The notes under the pieces were generated by a model. The model saw only the letters and a program-made list of their open reading frames with translations. It made no database searches and was not told the origin of the DNA. The position numbers and the translations under genes are program-made. A stretch of DNA of 64,000 nt from Prosapia bicincta (Eukaryota; Arthropoda; Insecta; Hemiptera; Cercopidae): the NCBI GenBank assembly GCA_036971475.1, contig JBAIZL010000001.1, positions 135,178,192-135,242,191 of the forward strand, in the 5' to 3' direction. Shown here one piece after another: positions 12,001-23,823 of the stretch. Each line of letters begins with the position of its first letter. The first letter of the stretch is position 1.

Positions 12001-14012
12001 ATAACAAATCAATTTAGCCCTATACTTCAAGTATTTTTCAAGAGAGAATTATTGTCTTATATTATAATGCTTTTGTTGTATATTTATAAAATATCTTTCT
12101 GTGAAAAATTTTCAAAACATTTTATATACTGATACTGGTAGAAAAATGTTTAGTTTGTTTACACACATACTGTAAACATGTCAATTTTTTATTAAATTTC
12201 TTGAAAAAATAAATATAAATATATTTAGTTACAAAATATAATAGGTACTTTATTTATTTAACATGAGTAGGTTTTTTTCTAAAATAAACTTGATGTATAA
12301 ACAAAATGAAGTTAAGAACAGTAGTCATTTGTGCGAAAAACCATATAATATTAAAAGGCTAAGCTACCAAAGTGTTCAATTATTCCTAAAATGATGAAAA
12401 AAATTAGAAACAAACAGTTTTTACCACAAATCTAATTTCAGTTTTCGTTTCCTACTATTTTTTTTCTAAATTAAAATAGGCAAGTTATGTTTGTGCTACA
12501 GTTAATGGTTTTATTTATATACTACGTAAATTGAAATTATGAATACCGCTCTATTTTATTTTGATATAATGACTGTGCATAAGTTTGATATTACAGCAAA
12601 ATAATTAAAAATATTCAATCGATGAAATATAAAGTCTTTTCCTGTCTCTTATCAATAAAATACGTAACTGTGATATTTGAGCTGCTGTGTTCAAAACAAT
12701 TTTCTGGCTAAAGAGCAGAACAAACTTAATTGTTTCACATTTGCCACTATCACTTATGTTGTGTATTCACGGGCACTGTCAATTATGTCATCATAAAACA
12801 AACTCAAAATTGACAAATCAGAGTTCCAATAACAAAATTATCAAAATCTAGATCTCCCACAATTACAGCCTTCAAAATTTGCCTTGTCAAGACAAAAAAA
12901 GGCCTTGTCTATTTTGAAAAAAAAACACAGATTCTGTTATTACAGAAAAACACTAAAACAATAGAATGTGAAATAATCAAGACAATTCTGATCCATCAGT
13001 AGCCTACTTCATGTGCACAATATGATTAAATTTCTATTTAGCTCTAAGGAAGCATCCAAAATTATGCATCCAGAGAGAATAAGAGCATCCAGAGAACTAG
13101 CAATTTCAAAAGAGGGTGTGTAAAGACAAGGAAATTAGAAAATACCTACTAGAAATAGACAAATCTACTTTGCCTGAGGATCTTTCGGCATTTTTGTTTT
13201 CATTGGTTTTCATTTCTTATTGAAATCCAATTGTGGTATTATTCATGTTTGACTGTTTGAGCAAACTCAACCATGGTCATATATCTATTTTTTTATGTCA
13301 TGCTAAGGGATGAATTTAGTAAAACTGGCGTCAAAAGTAAAAGATACAATAGGTCTTTCACTTAAATAGGTTTTATGTTTGTAAATTGGTGAACTATTCA
13401 AATATTATTTAATGGGGATAAACATAAAATTATAATATTTTTGAGTGGTGTTTAACATTTAAGATAAACTTACCTTTTTGCATGTTGCATCTTTTTCAAT
13501 ACAAAGTTTTTTTTCTGGTCGTTGTAACCTGTATAAACAAATTATACCATTAGTTATATTATTTTAATGATGGCTAATGTTTTAGATTGTTTGCAACAGC
13601 TTTTACTAATCACTAGGAAATTTAAATATTTAATGATGAATAAAATTATAGTTTTTAAATGCTTAAGAAATTTGCTGATGCGTATTCCTTGACTGATGGA
13701 AAAATATGATGAATAGTTAATATCCAGAGTACATCTGTTCATATTGCAGTGCATAAAATTGCATTCTAATGTTTCGGTAGAATCTCATCTAGCACTCAAC
13801 AACAGTTGAAGTGCAAATGAAGAGCGCAAACAACTCTGCACTGTTATATAGAGGAAAGAAGCCCATTGACGTCAATCCACACTTGCCTGACCCAAACAAT
13901 TACTCATATTCCTTTGCTAATGTTCACCTCTCTGCCAATGAAATCTATAGATAACACATTTTCATACTGTGGGTAAATTGAAAGTATCATCACATTTGTT
14001 AAGGCTTCCTTG

Positions 14013-14060
<48 letters not shown>

Positions 14061-14332
14061 TTAGGTTGGTTCTAGTAGAACTTGAAGCTTATTTGGGAAT
14101 TTTTGGACTAAATAGGAGACTTGCCTAGTGGCAATATTCCAAACTGGCAATCTCTTGAAAAATAAATAGACTCACATAAAAAAAACACAACACACTATTG
14201 AAATATTTTGATCATACAATGATTTTTTTCAATCAACCTTTTTTATTGCAAAAAATCATTTTAATACTTCTTTTATGTCATATCTTCTTAGGTGCCTCTA
14301 GGATGGGAAATGTGGGCCTGAATTAAAAATAC

Positions 14333-14394
<62 letters not shown>

Positions 14395-16628
14395 GCATAA
14401 ATATACACATCAGATGTACAATTTATAATATTAATTTCTTTATTCAGATTATTTGATTATAGTAAGCACCTATAACTATAATAGGTTTTGATTTGTAGCA
14501 TATGGCTAAATAAGTAATAGAATAATAATAACTTTACTAACAAGTGATATAAGCTAACCTCGAAGTGTGTATACACAACAAATCAACACAATGGAACTAA
14601 GTTATTAAAATTAGACACAGGAAGGTTCATATGATTTACATCATATTAAACTTGTTTATTTCACTCTCACATAAAAAACATATAATTCCATTTTAATTCG
14701 TCACATAGATTTTATACATATATGTAGCGACAACTTTTACATACATATTAAATTGTAATGATAATTTTATGAGTGTCACCGTTCTATGGGCTATTTCAGT
14801 CCTGACTTTATCATTATTATATATTCTTACTAAGCTTGTTTATTTTTCAATTATGTTTACTTTTTTCATACTTGTCCAAAATCTAGGGACCTTATTATGG
14901 ACCTAACTTCCTTAAGACATGCATGCATGTCCTGTGTGTAACAGTATCAAATATGGTAGAATTTGTATGATGAAATTCCAATAAGAAATGTAAGAGATAA
15001 AGCTAAATTTATGTGAAAAATGTAAAATATAAACCTAAATGTACGTATTATTACAATATTTGTATTGAGTATGGTTATTAAAAAATGTTTATAAAAGTGT
15101 AATACATTGAATCTCTAATTGCTACAAAGCACCACCATATAGTGCTTGTCTCATAATAGTTATTACATTATATCAAATAAGTCACTCTCTTTATTTTGAA
15201 GCTATTTTTTCATGTTCTCTAACATATTTTATGGAGGAATTAGATCATCTAATAAAAAGACTGGAAATAAAAAATTAGGTTGCGGCACTCAGGAGAGAGT
15301 GTTTATTGCCATGTCTACAGAGATTTTGAATTGAGAAAAACATTTAATTTTGCATAATGAGAAATTATCTAAACATTATTAGACTCGCCAAAGAATGTTT
15401 TCATTTCAAAAATTGGATCACAATACATAAAATTATTATTATTATTATTATATTAATATATTTCTATTGAGATTTATCAAAATATACATAATTTCGTAAG
15501 CCAAATTTTGAGAGAAAGATTGTGGGAGCTTGAAAGGTTGTACAGAGTTGAGAGATGATTCAAATTAAAGGTATTCACATAAAGGAGGGAGGAAAAAATA
15601 TATGTTTTTCTCAATTTACAACATTTATAAAGTTACCATGTACAATTTACTTAAAGTTACCAAAAATCTCCTCTCTTAAGAAATACATTGCAATGAAAAA
15701 CAGGTGAGTATGACTTGTAAACAAACAAATATTTTAACAGTATGCAACTAGATTATTTGTGTACATAACGTTGACAATTGTTCTGTTGATATCCCGGAAC
15801 AATTAATGATTAGAAATTAATCACTGACAAATTTTGAATTTGTCAAATCACTCGATTTTAATAATGGTAAAAATGTTTCTCAAAATGTGATATTGTGTCC
15901 AGTAAATGATCACTGTTGTGTAATAAATAATGAAGTATAGGGTATACTCGAGGGAGATTCAAGAGATTAATTCAGTGTTGATGAAATAATTACCGATGAT
16001 CCAAACGAACGTTTGAATATTCCCATTGAGTACATAAACTCTATTACACCATCTGGAATTCCCCCTCCCATAAATCCCATAAAACAGTCATTTTACAATA
16101 CAACTTATAACATAAAAATCAGCTGGTATATTAAGTCATATGTTATCATTTAATTCTCTTTGACGTGACTCATTGCGTAACATGACGGAAATTATACTGG
16201 CCCAAAATTGTATGTTAATGTCTTACAATAAGTTTTTGTAGGCGTCGCTATAAAAGTTTTTACTTCAAAAAATGTAGGGAAATAATGCGTCATCCTAATC
16301 CTGTTAGACAGATGATATATTACTCCAGAATTTAGTTAGGTAACACAATAGATTTCTACTTTTAGTAATATTTGGAAAAAAACACTACTTAGTGATATTT
16401 TGCAGCAGATGGGTTTTGCACTTGATCAGTGCATTGGTCAATGCTGTAAGTCATGGGAAAGACTCCCTCATTATAAAAAACTGACTAAACTGATTAGTTA
16501 AAGGTTAATTACAGTATTTATAATCATTTAATACAAGGCAGTACTATCATAAAATAATTTAACTAACCTTTTTAATAATCCTTGATCTTCGTTCTTTACA
16601 TTGTAAGACCCATGTTCCATACTGATAA
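8110..16628 (-). CDS. C2H2 zinc-finger protein, nine fingers, four exons (whole gene)
   Basis: Joined coding exons are 16,620-16,568, 13,528-13,474, 9,246-9,192 and 9,014-8,110: 53+55+55+905 nt, exactly 356 codons with the TAA stop, giving 355 residues. All three introns have GT-AG ends and the phases agree. Residues 1 to about 105 are charged and low in complexity (MEHGSYNV start, many E, D and K), with no KRAB, ZAD or BTB domain that I can recognise. After a basic run RRRKRNKD (possible nuclear signal) come nine consecutive C2H2 fingers of 28-residue spacing, several joined by TGEKP-type linkers. This is the arrangement of a DNA-binding nuclear regulator, but I cannot name the orthologue or target. 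The start ATG follows a splice acceptor by eight bases, so a non-coding first exon lies further right. Introns contain a PLE inverted pair, a Tigger-type MITE and TA arrays. Confidence 0.93.
9192..9246 (-). CDS. Zinc-finger gene, coding exon 3
   Basis: 55-nt exon between acceptor TGTTTCAG and donor GTAAGA. It encodes IYREETDISDREKDDTKH, phase 0 at its start and one base (G) carried into the next exon. Highly charged linker sequence. Confidence 0.85.
9423..9479. repeat. 19-bp tandem repeat, three copies
   Basis: Three head-to-tail copies of a unit beginning AACATGTTCAATGCTGACT, the last with one change. It lies in intron 3 of the zinc-finger gene. Confidence 0.95.
9531..9737. mobile_element. 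Foldback insertion with 13-bp target duplication
   Basis: The 13-base TTGCATATACATG occurs at 9,518-9,530 and again at 9,738-9,750. Between them 9,531-9,590 and 9,646-9,704 are near-perfect inverted repeats of about 60 bp. The centre carries a hammerhead-like motif. It looks like an inverted dimer of a PLE tail and has no coding capacity. Confidence 0.8.
9623..9665 (+). ncRNA. Hammerhead-like motif, core ATGATGA
   Basis: ATGATGAT, helix II GCTAA/TTGGC (five pairs with one wobble), GAAA, eight-base palindrome ATGTACAT, C, then AAGTGTG. C3 is A here, and the left partner of helix I (expected CACTT) is lost, so this copy is probably dead. Confidence 0.4.
10309..11520. mobile_element. Penelope-like element relic, head-to-head inverted pair
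   Basis: Ends begin with ACTTTTGGTATCAC (left) and a diverged complement (right). The left half (about 10,920-11,090) on the minus strand and the right half (about 11,090-11,300) on the plus strand both resemble the C-terminal GIY-YIG/tail region of the PLE at 62.7 kb (recurring ..NPNQI.., ..LNKTE.. segments) with stops and shifts. The tail unit GCTGAAAAATATCAGTAAG matches 28.4, 16.4 and 62.7 kb. It lies in intron 3 of the zinc-finger gene and is not functional. Confidence 0.65.
11521..13473. other. Intron 3 remainder; one coding-like relic
   Basis: AT-rich intron sequence. Bases 11,521-11,760 resemble 28,630-28,760, so the repeat unit around the PLE tail is larger than the tail itself. About 11,880-12,005 (plus strand) has protein-level likeness to 28,810-28,945 (minus): both can be read as LEE..I.ENPLSA.EQQ, with stops here. 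The parent family is unknown. Nothing else recognised. Confidence 0.4.
13474..13528 (-). CDS. Zinc-finger gene, coding exon 2
   Basis: 55-nt exon between acceptor TTATACAG and donor GTAAGT. With the two bases carried from exon 1 it encodes RLQRPEKKLCIEKDATCKK. Phases fit both neighbours. Confidence 0.85.
13680..13900 (-). repeat. Single copy of the 45.3-45.5 kb foldback family
   Basis: Shares GATGAATAGTTA, GTACATCTGTTCAT and AATCTCATCTAGCA with 45,290-45,410. On the minus strand it contains GCTAG, an 8-base loop, a partial CTA arm and GAAAC, the helix-II-like part of that family. It is diverged. Confidence 0.6.
14014..14054. repeat. (TA)n microsatellite with adjoining element end
   Basis: About 40 bases of TA, followed by TTTAGGTTGGTT. 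The same phrase follows the TA array at 39,760 and, inverted, precedes the array at 45,176. Confidence 0.95.
14336..14391. repeat. (TA)n microsatellite
   Basis: About 55 bases of uninterrupted TA in intron 2 of the zinc-finger gene. Confidence 0.97.
16375..16480. repeat. PLE tail fragment
   Basis: CACTACTTAGTGATATTTTGCAGCAGATGGGTTTTGCACTT and the following CAATGCTGTAAGTCA match the tail unit at 28.43-28.52 and 62.70-62.79 kb. Solitary, no coding sequence. Confidence 0.6.
16568..16628 (-). CDS. Zinc-finger gene, coding exon 1 with start codon
   Basis: Acceptor TTTTCCAG, eight untranslated bases TTATCAGT, then ATG at 16,620-16,618. Encodes MEHGSYNVKNEDQGLLK plus two bases, then donor GTTAGT. 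Chosen because it is the only ATG that joins in phase to exon 2 and is followed by a proper donor. Confidence 0.85.
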
Positions 16629-17099
16629 CTGGAAAATATTTTTTTTTAATTTTAATATTAGTTTATGTTTTAGTTATGTATTATGTAATAGTTTTCTTTT
16701 TCACATTAAAAAGAAAATGAACTCCAATAGAAACCTAATAACTAACTTACATACTTTTAAAAACTGTAATACACAGAGAAACAAATAAAGAAAAAATAAA
16801 TGCATTAAATTAATTGATTCATGTAAACAGTGCATATAGTGTATATCTGTTTTATTTGAATCAAACAAAGATAATCTAACATTTTATTAAAACAACTCCC
16901 TTTGGACTTGATATTTGCATATAAATAGAATAACCAGGTAGTCATTTGACACCCCTCCATTGACAAACAGAATTGATTTACAACAAAGATACTCTCCATC
17001 CATGATTCCTTCTACCTCCAGGACTCCCTCTACCTCCATTTCTCCACTCCATTCTTATCTTTATTTTCTTTTTAAAATGAGTGTACTAGGTTGACATTT

Positions 17100-18440
17100 T
17101 TCTACAACCTAAACAGAGAATAGATTTACCTCATATATGTAATTCTCTAAATATGAACAATGATTCTCCTAGACTATGGGATTATTATATCTCTTTCTCA
17201 CATCTCCTTCTATTCTACATTATTTTTCTCTTACCTTTCTGTATCTGACATAGATGTAATACTCAATGTGTGAGCTAGGATTCTCCTATATTAGGAGATG
17301 TTGAGTCTTTATCTCACCTTTTTACTCTCTTATTATTATGCACTTTCTTTCTATGTCTGAAATAGATGCCATACTCAATGTATGAGCTAGGAGATAGCAT
17401 ACTATACTACTATAGTGTGTGCTATACTAGGAGATAGTTTTGTCTCTACCTCACCTTCCTATTCTCTTTGTAATACAGTAGAACCTCTATAATTTGTCAC
17501 TCTAATTCGTCAACTTCTGTAATTCATCAGAGTTATAACAAACATTGTCTGTACTGTCACATAGTACATTCACTACCAGATAAGGCGATACCAGAAGTGA
17601 GTCGTTCAATTACAGAGAGAATCTGAAAAATTTCCAGAAATTAAGTGACTAATACAGAAGTAGATGAAATGCCAACAAAATTCATGAATGGTATGAGAGA
17701 TGAAAAGAAACAGAACTGATGAATTAGTAGTATTAAGACAAATGCGGCACTTGCAGTACAAAAAAAAAAAAAATGACTGACTTTTTTAAAAACTAAAATT
17801 GTAGATAGATTTAATATACCGTATTTTTTCTTACTAGTGTTTTTGTTCTTAAAGGTTATATGTCATTTTGTCTTTTATGGAAATAGAATAACATACTGTA
17901 TTTGTAATTACAAACTACACTGCAGGCTACTGTGTTTTTATAGCGTTGTGTAATAGTGTGTCTGAGTTTTTCGGCTGACATAAATCGTGTAAGTACAAAA
18001 TTAATTACATTACATGTTAATTTTATGACTTCCACATTTCATCTTTTTTTTCGAATTTGTCACCCCCTCAGTTCCGAATGTGACGAATTAGAGAGGTTCT
18101 ACTATATTCACATACCTTTCTATATCTGACATAGATCTAATGCTCAATGTAGGGTAATGAAATTCTAGCGGTATGGAAAAAAGTGTAATGGTTAAGAGGT
18201 TTTTGAGTATTTATTCTCAATGTATGAACTATGATTCTCCTACATTAAGAGATGTTATATCTCCTATCTTATCTGTCTATTCTGTGCTCATCTTTCTATG
18301 CCATAGATCTAATACTCAGTGTATGAGCTGTGATTCTCTTAGACTAGAGGATCGTTGTGCCTCATCTTTCTATTATCTTATCATTATTCACATACCTTTC
18401 TATATATGATGTAGATGTAATATGTATGAGCTATAATTCC
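17100..18440. repeat. Degenerate tandem repeat, unit about 120 bp
   Basis: Variants of CTATATCTGACATAGAT.TAATACTCAATGTATGAGCTA...ATTCTCCTA..TAGGAGAT recur near 17,240, 17,350, 18,120, 18,290 and 18,400. The array was split by the MITE at 17,476-18,104. It lies upstream of the zinc-finger start codon, within the predicted 5' UTR intron. Confidence 0.65.
17476..18104. mobile_element. Tigger/pogo-type MITE
   Basis: 629 bp with terminal inverted repeats: CAGTAGAACCTCTATAATTTGTCA at the left and TGACGAATTAGAGAGGTTCTACTA at the right. TA dinucleotides at 17,474-17,475 and 18,105-18,106 fit a TA target duplication. The repeat start CAGTAGAACCTC is typical of pogo/Tigger elements. No transposase frame remains. 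Confidence 0.85.
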
Positions 18441-19225
18441 TGCCTTTACTGTATGTTTGCTTACAATTTTACCTACCTATCTACATAGCACAGATAATAA
18501 CCTCAGTCTTGTTTATCTTAAACTACATGTAAACAATAAGCTAAAAAATAGAAATAGATATCTAGAAGATTTTGTATTCTACTCAATGAGTTCAGAACAA
18601 CCTCAACTAGTGAAATTATAGATTATAAAAACATGAAAAGTCTTACTGCAATTGCCATTTTTTTATGCATCTACTATTGTATTTGTATAGAATGAAAATT
18701 AGGTTTTATATAGATAACCAAGCATGTCGGCTTCATATCTGGGTAAACTAAAACTTATAAAAATATAATACAATGTAAAAGATTAATATATATTAGTAAT
18801 ATGAACATAGTTGACAAATGAAAAACAGTTTTAGTAAATGAATCTATATGATTGAAGTACAACTCCTAGATAATGTTGAAACATTAACATAACCTCTAAA
18901 AAAAGTTAATTCTCTACCATTCATTGACTGTAATGAACTTTAATTTGAATTTATTGAATATTTTCGTTTTGTAGTTTAAGTCCTCAAGAAACGTTCCTGA
19001 ACTATTTTCAAGTTGGCCTTCAACTAAAGGTAAATCAATACTATTTGTATTTCAATCAATATATCTTAAACAAAGTTATTTATGAACATAATGGATTGAT
19101 GGAATTTTGATATTTTCAAGAGCCTCATTCACTAGTCAACAGTTAAAAAGAGTTTTCAATTACTGACTGGTGAATTGCTCTGGTGAAAAGCTTCCTGCCA
19201 TTATTTTTATAAATATTCTTGTTTA

Positions 19226-19228
<3 letters not shown>

Positions 19229-19269
<41 letters not shown>

Positions 19270-19357
19270 TTATTTATTTATATATATTTATATATATATA
19301 TATATTTATTTATTTATTTATATATATTTATATATATAAATATATATATATAAATAA

Positions 19358-19416
<59 letters not shown>

Positions 19417-19494
19417 GTTTTCTTGTATAATAATCAAAAACAAAATTTGAATAAAAATTAAAAAATAATTCTTGTATTTGAATAACCTCAGTTG

Positions 19495-19573
<79 letters not shown>

Positions 19574-19613
19574 ATATAATTAAAGAAGCAACATCTTCAA
19601 TATATAAATTTGG

Positions 19614-19653
<40 letters not shown>
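19229..19653. repeat. Compound microsatellites (TA)n, (TTTA)n and (CA)n
   Basis: TA/TTTA mixed runs at 19,229-19,412, a second TA run at 19,497-19,579 and CA repeats at 19,615-19,653, with short unique spacers. Confidence 0.97.
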
Positions 19654-19655
<2 letters not shown>

Positions 19656-19744
19656 ACATTAAGATAATTTATAGTAAAATATTATCTTATATCCAATTGT
19701 TACAGTAATTAGAAATTGTTAATTCTTATCAGTAACAGCTATCT

Positions 19745-20350
19745 ACTTACACATTTTATCTCCAAATCCAGTTGTATCAAATAAGGTGTTAATTACACTA
19801 AACATGAATTCATAATTCACTAAAAACACAAAACAGTATTCAATTCATTTTAACGAAACGAATTTTTTTAGAGCACGATATATTTCGCGTTCTCTGGCGT
19901 GCCAGACTTGAATAGGAAGTGTGTCAAAGTTGTAAAATCCAGCCCGCCAAGATTCCGGTAGAGGGGGCAATCGCCTTATCGGCTATTGTAGAATAGCAAA
20001 TCTGTGGAAAATAGGAAACTGTTTTACACAATGCGAAGTCAATCCACGCGGTTGGCAGTGCATAGTAAAACTATGGCCCCTTCACTTTCCTTGGATTCAT
20101 GGAATTACTGTACTTTCTCCGAAGAAGAGAAAGTACAGAGTTCAGCAAAAATTTATGGTTTCACCAGAAATGCAGCTTAAAGGCAATTCTTAGTACGCAA
20201 CGCGATCTTCACGCGCAGAAGGTACAGCATGTTTTTCACAATTAATTAACTTTTGCATTTCCAAGCAGCATCGGCCTTAGGTTATAAATTTAGTTGGTCA
20301 AGATTTCTTTCGACGCCCTGTAGGCCTAAGTAATTTTAAAGGTATGTCAA
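19745..20350 (-). promoter_or_regulatory. Possible first exon and promoter of the zinc-finger gene
   Basis: Local G+C rises between about 19,860 and 20,330, unlike the surrounding repeats. A consensus donor GTAAGT (minus strand) sits at 19,750-19,745, and the next acceptor downstream in transcription order is the one at 16,629 just before the start ATG. A 5' UTR exon ending at 19,751 would fit. A hairpin CTGTACTTTCTC/GAGAAAGTACAG lies at 20,108-20,140. This is inference only; no core promoter motif is convincing. Confidence 0.3.
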
Positions 20351-20499
20351 ATAGCGTGTGAAAATTCTAGTGATGCACCGGCCAAAGTACGCCCTGCGGA
20401 CTACATCCGGTCCGAAATGTTTAAAATAAAAAAAGATACAGTAAAAATAAAGAACAGAAAATAATATCCCACATTTGTAGCTATTTTTATTATAAATTC

Positions 20500-21290
20500 C
20501 TTCTATAGCGCACACTCTCCTGATATATATATATATATATATATATATCTTGTACAAATTTTCAATCATTAATAAAATACGTTTTTATTAATCCAGTCAA
20601 GTTCAATTTTAAATTTATAGGGAATGATAATTGATGGTAATACAGTTTTTTTTTAATATTTATTCATTAATTAAATTATAAACATTTGGGGGGCTCAGGC
20701 AGTACCTCCTTGTTTTCTAGAAGGTTATGGTTTAGGTCGGATTTTAACGTATCTTCGTATTAGAAGTCTAGCGCGCTTTGGCACTGAGCCTACTTTCCCA
20801 TAGTAAGTTATCTACCTTTCAAAGATGTATATGAATTTTTCCTTTGCTCCCATCTCGTTGTCGTCGAAACCTCCAACGTATAGCCTGAAGTTGTTGCCAT
20901 GGTTACCACACAATATCATAAATAATACTCTAGGATTAAAAATTAATGGAAAGAATAAAATAAACAAATTGGATTAACGGTATCGATCCTACTTCACAGA
21001 CAATGCGAAACGAAAAACTACAACACAATGCGACAAAAAAAGAAAGCATATAAATAGTAACAAACAAAAATATGTCCAACACCATACATAGAAAGGGAAA
21101 TGGAAAATTGCAAGGAATTCACTTTCTGTTTTCTCACTTAATATTGTTATTCTGGCATATGCGTACATATATTTATATTGTAATTTTAAAATAAAAAGGA
21201 ATTTATATAAATTTTTCTTTGTTGAATTAAGTAGGAATTGGCTTTTAAAAAAATACTTGTTTAGTAGTATGCCTAGTAATAGACTATTGG
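20500..21290 (-). repeat. Interspersed repeat R1 copy, reverse orientation
   Basis: Begins beside a short TA run (20,522-20,547). Its reverse complement matches 27,500-28,140 and 6,150-6,760 (landmarks GGTTACCACACAATAT, GGATTAACGGTATCGA, ACTTTCTGTTT). The 101-codon minus ORF at 20,989-21,294 lies inside this repeat and is not a gene. Confidence 0.75.
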
Positions 21291-21839
21291 CCACACAAAC
21301 AGCGCATAGATAGGAGCAGCATCTTAATATTTTCTTCTTTTAAAGTTACAAATTTTAACAATGCCAATAATTAATTATTGTTGTTTATGAAACTTATCTC
21401 CAAGAAATGAGTAAAGGTTAGAGGAAGTGGTAGTGGAGGGGATAAGTTTATTATTATTTTGTCAGGAAAAACTAATTAATAACAATAAAAAAAATCTTAT
21501 TAGTAATGTATAGTAGTATGCGGCCCCAACACTGTTTTTTTAGTGAGTGACGTTGATTCTAGTGAACTTGGACCGTTTTGATTATGTATGTAATTTGAAA
21601 TTATTTATACTTTGAATTGTTCTAACTGTTTGTAGGCCTATATACTTTTAATTAACTCTCTCTGTCCGTATTGGCTGAAAAATACTTCACAAAGTTAACT
21701 TCGTTAGTTCTGTGTAATTATTATGAGTCCAAAATTTGTAATAGGCTAAATATAGAATAATGACCCAAACATATACTCCTATATAAAAATGTAGCCTATA
21801 CAAACAAATTTCTATAACATAAAAATAATACAACTATTC

Positions 21840-22125
21840 TTTAAGCTTAACTTGTGAGGTTATGTTAAAACAAATAAAAGACATATACAAGACTCACAAA
21901 TTATTCATTTATTTACTCATACAAATGATAAAGTCATCTTTGATTTCAATGACAAAGTCATCATCGTCATCATCAGTAAGTGTTGCTACTACAAACTCTA
22001 ACTTACAACTTATAACAGTTGTACGTTGATGATGATGACTTTGTCTTTAAAACGCGTATGAGTAAATAAATGATCAATGTGTGAGTCTTGTGTATGTCTT
22101 TTATTTGTTATAAAAAGGAGTATAA
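21840..22125. mobile_element. Foldback element with hammerhead motifs (family of 32.4 kb)
   Basis: Outer arms GCTTAACTTGTGAGGTTATGTT...AAATAAAAGACAT and the complementary ..ATGTCTTTTATTTGTTATAA form an inverted repeat of about 110 bp per arm. The same family with the same central motif is at 32,405-32,690. No coding sequence. Best read as an inverted dimer of a PLE-type tail. Confidence 0.7.
21915..21981 (-). ncRNA. Hammerhead-like motif, canonical core CTGATGA
   Basis: Minus strand: helix I ACTTA, core CTGATGA, a GATGAC/GTCATT helix II with TTT loop preceded by a four-base insertion, GAAA, then an enlarged helix III region, and TGAGT closing helix I with five pairs (one wobble). The mirrored plus copy near 22,025-22,072 reads TTGATGA..TAAA with helix III ACGCGT. 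Confidence 0.45.
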
Positions 22126-22469
22126 GATTTTCTAAAGTCTAAAAAGAGTAAAATAAAACAAAATAAAACTTTTTTTTAAACACCCTTTTATTTCGCAATT
22201 ATCCAAAAACAATGAATAATTTTTCCTGCTACTCGGGAACATTGGAGTTTTTTACTGTAAATTTTAAAAAAACAATATCCAGTGAATCTTAAGGCCTCAC
22301 TGTAAGCTTGGACGGGTAACCGGCCCGCCCTTGGACGGATGGAGTCTAACCCGGACTCTAACTACGGTTTCGAACCGCTTTTCCAAAACTACTCCGTCTC
22401 TATACCCCGTCTGATTAGTTCGGTCCTTTCTTTACTCACTCTCGGTTGGTCTTCCCTAAGGTCAGACCC

Positions 22470-23385
22470 TCAGAACAAACAAAAATCTTGTCCTATTATT
22501 AAGCAAGCTCTTCCATCGGAACAGATATCTGCGAGCCTAAACGGTTGTCAACACACCGCGCCGGGAGATATCGTGGGTGCGTTTAGTACACTCAGTAATA
22601 CGGTCATTAATTCTTACGTTTGTTTTTTTAAATTGGTTTAAAATATTTATTAATAAATTTATCTGGAACGGGTGAATTTGGTGCCTTACTAATTTTTGTT
22701 GTACTTGCAGATTCCTTCATTTCCTCAGAATTGTTTTTGAATTGTTGTGGTGGTAATCGGTGACAAATTTAATGTCTACCTATGTTTTCCAACTTGCTTT
22801 CCCGCTTCAGAACTCGTAATATCACATCTAAGCTGACACTCTTCCTATGCATTATAGTTTCAATGTATCACGCTGTATCATTTTAGCGATGTTCTCACAG
22901 TTGCTGCATCACAAGACCAAGACTTACTGTCCAGTGCTGCACTGAAGGGAGAGGCCCGGACCCTCAGACTCGGGACTTGGTCTTAGGTGGGCATAAACCC
23001 ATCCCGTGAACAAACAAAAATCTTGTCCTTTTAGTAGATGGAGATATCGTGACTTCGTTTAACACACTTAGTACTGTAATACGTTCCTTAATTCTTATGT
23101 TGGTTTTTTTTAAATTTGGTTTTAAATATTTATGATTAAATATTTAATATCTGGAACAGGTAAGTTTGATGCCTATCTAATTTTTGTTGTACTTGCAGAC
23201 TCCTTCATTTCCTCAGAATTTGTTTTCATTTGACGTGGTGGTAGTCGGTGTCAAATTTAATGAACAGCCTATGTTTTCCAACTTCCTATACCGCTTCAGA
23301 ACTCGTATTATCACATCTAAGCTGAGACTCTTCCTATGCATTCTAGTTTCAATATATCACGTTGAATCATTTTAGTGATGTTTAG
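22470..23385 (+). repeat. Tandem duplication of a ~400-bp unit
   Basis: 22,474-22,888 and 23,011-23,385 align throughout (ACAAACAAAAATCTTGTCC, TTTTTGTTGTACTTGCAGA, CATCTAAGCTGA, ATTTTAG.GATGTT), with indels in the spacing. Each unit holds a splice-like pair (GGTAAGT or GGTGAAT, then TTGTACTTGCAG) about 45 bases apart. No ORF runs through. Origin unknown; possibly a transposon. Confidence 0.75.
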
Positions 23386-23823
23386 CCTGACCAGAAAATA
23401 AAAATTTATAAATAAATTAAAAGTTACATTAAAAAAGATTTTATGCTTCAACTGAGATTTAGGAGCAGGGAAATACGAACAACAGTAGAGAATATCATTT
23501 AGCCAACTTGTAAATTGGATCCCCGAATCAGTGCTTCTTCTAGTGAACAGAATGTAATATTTCTCTTCTAAACAAAGGCACCATCCTTCGTTGGAATAAC
23601 AAAAGTACGATTGCGCCGCGCCGGCATAAAAAACCATTATAAGAACCAAATAAACGTATAACAATAAACTTATAATATATTTGCCAAACGTTGGTTTGTT
23701 TTTGCTGTCCATAGTCTTAGAATTTAGACCATAATTAGAAAGTGTTGTTTGATTATCATCATTTTGCGAGAACCAACAAAATAATAAGCTAACTTCAATG
23801 AATGTCAATGGTACACGAATCAA
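23317..23823 (-). CDS. Unexplained 168-codon ORF
   Basis: Long for this AT-rich context. The predicted product has one clear hydrophobic segment (around residues 46-68, GKYIISLLLYVYLVLIMVFYAG), then a cysteine-rich stretch (YFCYSNEGWCLCLEE) and a hydrophobic tail. I recognise no family. Its last 22 codons overlap the second unit of the 22.5-23.4 kb duplication in antisense, which argues against a conserved coding end. It may be a chance ORF or a piece of a transposon protein. No polyadenylation signal or intron supports it. Confidence 0.2.
   Translation of the reverse strand: MIRVPLTFIEVSLLFCWFSQNDDNQTTLSNYGLNSKTMDSKNKPTFGKYIISLLLYVYLVLIMVFYAGAAQSYFCYSNEGWCLCLEEKYYILFTRRSTDSGIQFTSWLNDILYCCSYFPAPKSQLKHKIFFNVTFNLFINFYFLVRLNITKMIQRDILKLECIGRVSA

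Noticed and set aside
13740..13800. Hammerhead in the GATGAATAGTTA family (also 45.3-45.5 kb)
   Set aside because: GCTAG..CTAGT with GAAAC fits helix II and GAAA, and the preceding TCGTCAAT/TCGCCAAT resembles the variant core, but position 6 is not A and helix I needs an internal loop. Too weak to call.
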